Positions 59,998-64,000 of a stretch of 64,000 nt of DNA are shown piece after piece (position 1 is the stretch's first letter; every line of letters begins with the position of its first letter). Source of the DNA: Fallopia convolvulus (Eukaryota; Streptophyta; Magnoliopsida; Caryophyllales; Polygonaceae); assembly GCA_964016875.1 (NCBI GenBank), contig OZ024728.1, positions 13,684,272 to 13,748,271 of the forward strand. The letters run 5' to 3'. The translations under genes and the position numbers were made by a program. Under the pieces are notes generated by a model. The model searched no databases and was not told the DNA's origin. It was given only the letters and a program-made list of their open reading frames with translations.

Positions 59998-61943
59998 TGT
60001 AATATCCTAGATATTAATGTTGGAATCTCAAAGGCTTTTCGTTAATAATAATAATAATTATATTAATTAATTGGTTTATGTATTCGTAACCGAGTCTAAC
60101 TTAATCCGTGTAGATTACCCATTTTCTATTAACTATCTTTTGGCAACCTAAGTTTAATTAAAATAAATTAATTAAAACCCTCGTTGTGCATCTCAAGTTA
60201 TCCATTATCTACCCGGATTAGACTATTTATTTAAAGCCTAATTAACCTAGCCTCTTAAGTAATTAGTTCCGCCGCTCTCTCTTACTTCCTCAATCTCGTC
60301 TCCATCGATAATTCTTACTCATCACCCATACCTACGATCGCATCTTTGTACAAGTACCAAACGCTCACCTTCTTCTGCTTTCGAATCGACGTCGTTAACT
60401 TCCTAGCCACACCACCGTTGTCTGTCTCGCTCGCGCGTTGCTTTGGTCGTCAGTTCGTCAAAGGCTGCTTGCTAGGGACCGGATGTCACCGTTCCGTCGT
60501 TGTAAGCACCACTGGACATCTTCCATGACAATCACTCGTCCTTGTGGTTCTCCGGTGAGTGACTTGCCATTTCCGTTTCGATCAACTCCGTTATTCTAGG
60601 GCGTACGTGTTAATGGGAGTGGTTATCATGTTGTTGTTGTGTAGTTGGGTAACTGAAGGAAAGGTTTCTTGGGTAATTTATCCTTTTAAGCGGTCGCATT
60701 GTAATCTGAGATAATTAGTTCAGGTGAGATCATGTGCAACGTATTAATGGGCGGCGATGACTTGAGGTGGGGTTTGAAGGTTTGGTTATTTTTACATTCA
60801 ATTTGAGTGTGGTGGGCGGTAATTAATTGTTTTTTTTTATAATGGCTATTTAGATTACACTAGGATAGTATGGTGATCATGGTTAGTTTTTAGGTAAGAC
60901 CGATTGTTTTTAAAATTATTAATCTATGAGGTATAATTAAGTAGTGGTTAAGGTTGATCGGTTAGTGTGTGTGTATGGAAATTGCTGGTTTGGGACAATT
61001 GTAGGAAACGTTGTTAATAATTGGGAGGTATAGCTAGGCTAACTTAGTAGACTTTATCTAATTAGTAGGTTTAGGTCGGTGGGTGATCCGATCATTGTTT
61101 TTCTTAACTAGTTGACCAAACAAATTTTTTTTGGTTACAGTGCAAACTGACTCGAACGTTTACTATGTTCTTAACATGTTTAGGAATCACTCGTGCTTAA
61201 TTTTCTAGATTTCCGTGATCGTAGAAAATCCTTCGTCCGAGGTAAGTCGTTTTCGACTTGCTCGGTTCTTCTCTACCTTGTTAGATTGCATACCGTTATT
61301 GTAGGGCGGGTTTTGGGAACTAGTCCTGAATACCTTTTTAAATTGTTTTGAACTTCTTGAATTGTTGTGTGCGTAAAATGGTTTTGAACGCATTTTATCG
61401 GAAATATATTTTTGGAACGTTTTCTCTGTGTTGTACCGTTTCCGACACGGCCCCATCGTAGTTGGCGTTGAGGAAGAGTTGGCTATGTATGACCCGTGTG
61501 ACAGGGAAACCGTGCCCCTTCAAAACGAAAAATATTATCTATGCGTTTTGGCAAGTGCTCCAGTGGAGGCTAGCCGGGGTTAGAAGGGAGATTGTGAAGT
61601 GGAGTGAGAGGGCCTGCCTCTGCACTCGGCGCGGGGTCGAGCGCCTTGGAAGTCGGATTGTGAAATGGAGGAATTGCATTGTTATAAGGTTGTATTTGTG
61701 AATGTGTATGTGTGACTAATTATGACTAATTTAGGTATTGGCCTTTAGAGTTATGATTGCGATTGTGGACTTGAATGCTGACTTTAGTAGTGGTTTCAAA
61801 ACGTCTTGCAATTTCCGTATTCTTTCTAACTTGATAGATTATTAGCTGACCCTTCAGGTAATATTTTTTTTAGTTCCAGGTATGAATCATGGAACCGTGC
61901 AGGAACCGAGGCCAGATGGTGGGGCTGAGCGGTGAAGGGCGCG
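59998..61943 (+). repeat. 3' LTR, interrupted
   Basis: Runs as in the 5' LTR until GGCGCG at 61943, where another LTR element starts. The remainder should lie beyond the window. Confidence 0.9.
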
Positions 61944-63384
61944 TGTTGATGTTCGTATTTTTAGTATAGTTTTTAGTATGTTTTCTTAGTTTGTTAGGCT
62001 TAGTTTTAGTAGTTTTAGGATTAGTTTTGTGTGTTTTTGGATGGTTTTGCATATTTTGTGGAAAAGTATGGAAGCTACTCCGTTTTGTGTCTTTTTGTAG
62101 GTTTTAGCAAGGAAAAGGTGCTATTTGGAGCTGAATTTGGAGTGCTATGATGAAAGACGGAAGAATACAAGATGAAGAAATAGAAGTATAAGTTTTAGAA
62201 GATAAGTGTGGAAGAAAACAAAACCCAGGCTCATTAACGAGGCTGCAAGGGTTCGTTAACGAGGCCACGAGATGAAGATTTCGAGAGTTTGATTTTGTGA
62301 CTCACCGATCCCGTGCGGGAATTTATTTCCGTGTCGGTAGAGTATCTTTTTATGATTTTAGGGTTACTATATTATGTATTTTAGGTCTTGTTATCTTTCT
62401 AGATTTTATTTCTATCTTTTTAGGAAAGTTTTTATCTTTTAGCCTTTTTGTTTTCTAGCCTTATTAGTATAAATGGCCCTCTTATGAGTCTAGAAGGGGG
62501 AGGAGGAGTGGATCGATTGAAGAGGAGAGGAAGAGCCGAGAGTAGAGAGAGAGGATCGGAGTCGAGATTGAAGGCTCGGTGGACGAGAGTTACCGAGGTC
62601 GTTAATCGTGATTTTGGTTCGGTGTTTGTATTTTTTTGGTTTCTTCTGAATTTCTGTAAGACGATATTTCTTATTAATTTGAGTAGTATTTTGTTTTCAA
62701 TTATTTCTTTTGTTGAATTTATTTGTTTCTTAGTTATGAGTAGTGAGTAGTCTTCTTTTCTAGGGTCGGGGTTAAACCCGGCATAGTTATGCATGTTTGA
62801 GGAGTAAGAGCATGTGTTGATTGCCTTTTATCTATTTTGAGATTGTTTGTTGTGCTTAAGACCTAGATGAAAGTCAAGGTGATTTGTGTTTTTAACTTGA
62901 TTGAAAGAGAAAGTTATAGACTTGGAGGTTGATATTGTTTGAATACGAAAATTTCAAGCTTTAGATCCAAAACAAGCAATTGAGTGGATTGGTTTATGAA
63001 AATAGGTTAATTTACTTGATAGTCAACGAAAGTTGATGAATTTATCTGTTTAAAGGCATGATCTTATCTTCTTACGAGTTTATGTGCATGACTATGTTGT
63101 GGTATCCCTTGTCCTAGATCTTTGTTTTATTTGAATTCTCTTGAAGTGATATTCGTTGCTGAGTTTGTGGGCTCGGTACCGAATCTGTTTAGGTCGTTAG
63201 TTTTGGTCTTTTGTTTGCGGTGGTTCGTTAACGACCTTGCTTTTGAGTGTCTTGCTTTTGTTTGATTTTTAGTAGTCGATAAACAAACAACCTTGCTTCT
63301 CGTGGAACGATCCTGACTCCCCTATACTCAGCGGGGTCTTGACTTATAAATTTATTTGTTGTCCCGAGTAAAGGCCCGTCAACA
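61944..63384 (+). repeat. 5' LTR of an Athila/Tat-like Gypsy element
   Basis: Starts TGTTGATG and ends CGTCAACA (TGTTG/CAACA inverted ends), 1441 bp. A primer-binding site TGGCGCCGTTGTCGGGGA at 63388-63405 follows, the tRNA-type priming site usual in the Athila/Tat branch. Confidence 0.85.
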
Positions 63385-63499
63385 AATTGGCGCCGTTGTC
63401 GGGGAAGCAACGTGTTTGTTTGTTTATCTGTGGGTCTGGGAATAGCCCGACCCCGTTTTTGTTTCTAATTCTTGTTTTCTTTGTCTGTTTTCTCAGCGC

Positions 63500-64000
63500 A
63501 TGCCGGTAGGACGTCGAAGGCTCGAATTTGACAACGCTAGTTATTATTCTGAACCTGAACGTTCCCTGCACCGTAGACGCCGAGAGAACCGAGCCATGGC
63601 CACACCTGAAGAGATGGCTCGTCAGCTAGAAGTCCTCCAAACACAGATGGAGGCGTTGAAAACAGAGAAGGAAGGCGCTGCTGCCGAGGCTGAGCGTCAA
63701 CGAGCTGCCAATGCTCGTCTACAAGAAGAGCTGAATGCCTATCCGAGGAATGCCAAACAGTACATGCATCCAGAACTGAGGGTGCTAGAGTCCCTAATCG
63801 TGCTTCCGGAGATAGAGAAACCCTTTGTGATCAAGTCTCAATTTATATCCTTAATTAAACGGGCTCAGTTTGAAGGGAAACCTACTGAGTGCCATATGGA
63901 GCATATTAGAAATTTTCTTGATTTATGTGACACCATAGCTGCTGAAGGTGTCTCACTTAAATATGTTCAGTTAAAAGCTTTCAGGTGGTCTCTTGCTGGA
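63500..64000 (+). CDS. Gag protein of the Gypsy element, start only
   Basis: An open frame from ATG 63500 runs without a stop to the window edge (167 codons). It begins MPVGRRRLEFDNASYYS, has a glutamate-rich coiled-coil-like stretch (EEMARQLEVLQTQMEALKTE), then the gag core: FVIKSQFISLIKRAQFEGKP and IRNFLDLCDTIAAEG. The gag packages element RNA in cytoplasmic particles. The ATG lies 115 bp after the LTR, just past the primer-binding site, as expected. No break is seen in the visible part, so this may be a young insertion. Confidence 0.88.
   Translation, partial: MPVGRRRLEFDNASYYSEPERSLHRRRRENRAMATPEEMARQLEVLQTQMEALKTEKEGAAAEAERQRAANARLQEELNAYPRNAKQYMHPELRVLESLIVLPEIEKPFVIKSQFISLIKRAQFEGKPTECHMEHIRNFLDLCDTIAAEGVSLKYVQLKAFRWSLAG

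Larger units (their letters stand above)
51831..61943 (+). mobile_element. Large Gypsy-like LTR element without coding genes (LARD type); right end beyond window
   Basis: Direct LTRs start TGTAATATCCTAG at 51831 and 59998. The 5' LTR ends GGGGTGTTACA at 55514. A primer-binding site TGTTATCAGAGCC (one mismatch to the initiator Met site) lies at 55518-55530, and a purine tract AAGGGGGATAATA precedes the 3' LTR. The interior (55515-59997) has no ORF recognisable as gag or pol. The LTR and purine-tract style resembles the Tekay/Del Gypsy lineage. It lies in Mutator-like copy 2. Confidence 0.85.

Overview
This is a transposon-dense stretch of a eudicot plant nuclear genome. The evidence is a CC-NB-LRR resistance gene, receptor-like kinase exons with GT-AG introns, an F-box gene, a zf-XS domain, Copia and Gypsy LTR elements, a Cassandra TRIM, Helitrons, and Stowaway, hAT, CACTA and Mutator-like DNA transposons. 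The species cannot be fixed from the sequence. Only one ordinary host gene looks intact, the CNL-type resistance gene at 1699-4113 (minus).

Region 1, 1-18 kb. A receptor-like kinase fragment (114-629, minus) and a second decayed copy (10487-16903, minus) flank the resistance gene. Between them lie a Copia RNase H relic, a leftover 3' end of another NLR, a hAT element (4625-5867) with a Stowaway MITE nested in it, and a 3.8 kb CACTA element (6431-10212). The CACTA element carries captured pieces of an ADR1-like helper NLR and a DHHA1-type phosphoesterase. The second kinase copy is split in its kinase exon by a 5.1 kb Copia element (11564-16705) with identical 225 bp LTRs and a 5 bp target duplication, but a broken polyprotein.

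Region 2, 18-35.9 kb. A Helitron of about 15 kb (18418-33365, minus) has both termini recognisable. It encodes a decayed Rep/helicase (25808-30212) and carries an F-box gene with one premature stop and a zf-XS (RNA-silencing family) exon. A small Helitron (33503-34582) and AT-rich Helitron-like sequence follow.

Region 3, 35.9-51.8 kb. Two Mutator-like elements (35878-39454 and 49317-51830) contain tgaacc-rich arrays and, in total, three copies of a 69-nt tRNA-like sequence. Between them sit a truncated Tat-like Gypsy element (39852-43135, minus), an old inverted LTR relic (43330-46430), and a Helitron nested 9 bp inside the 5' end of another Helitron (46697 onward). A complete Cassandra element with 5S-rRNA-like LTRs (49980-50486) is inserted in the second Mutator-like copy.

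Region 4, 51.8-64 kb. A large LTR element (51831 to beyond the window) has 2.3 kb LTRs but no recognisable gag or pol, so it looks like a LARD-type non-autonomous element. Its 5' LTR contains a 1.4 kb solo LTR (53677-55092). Its 3' LTR is broken by an Athila/Tat-like Gypsy element whose 5' LTR, primer-binding site and gag start (61944-64000) run off the window.

The layout records repeated nesting. Host gene fragments (NLR, kinase, F-box, zf-XS, DHHA1) lie inside or are cut by mobile elements, and most coding capacity is decayed.
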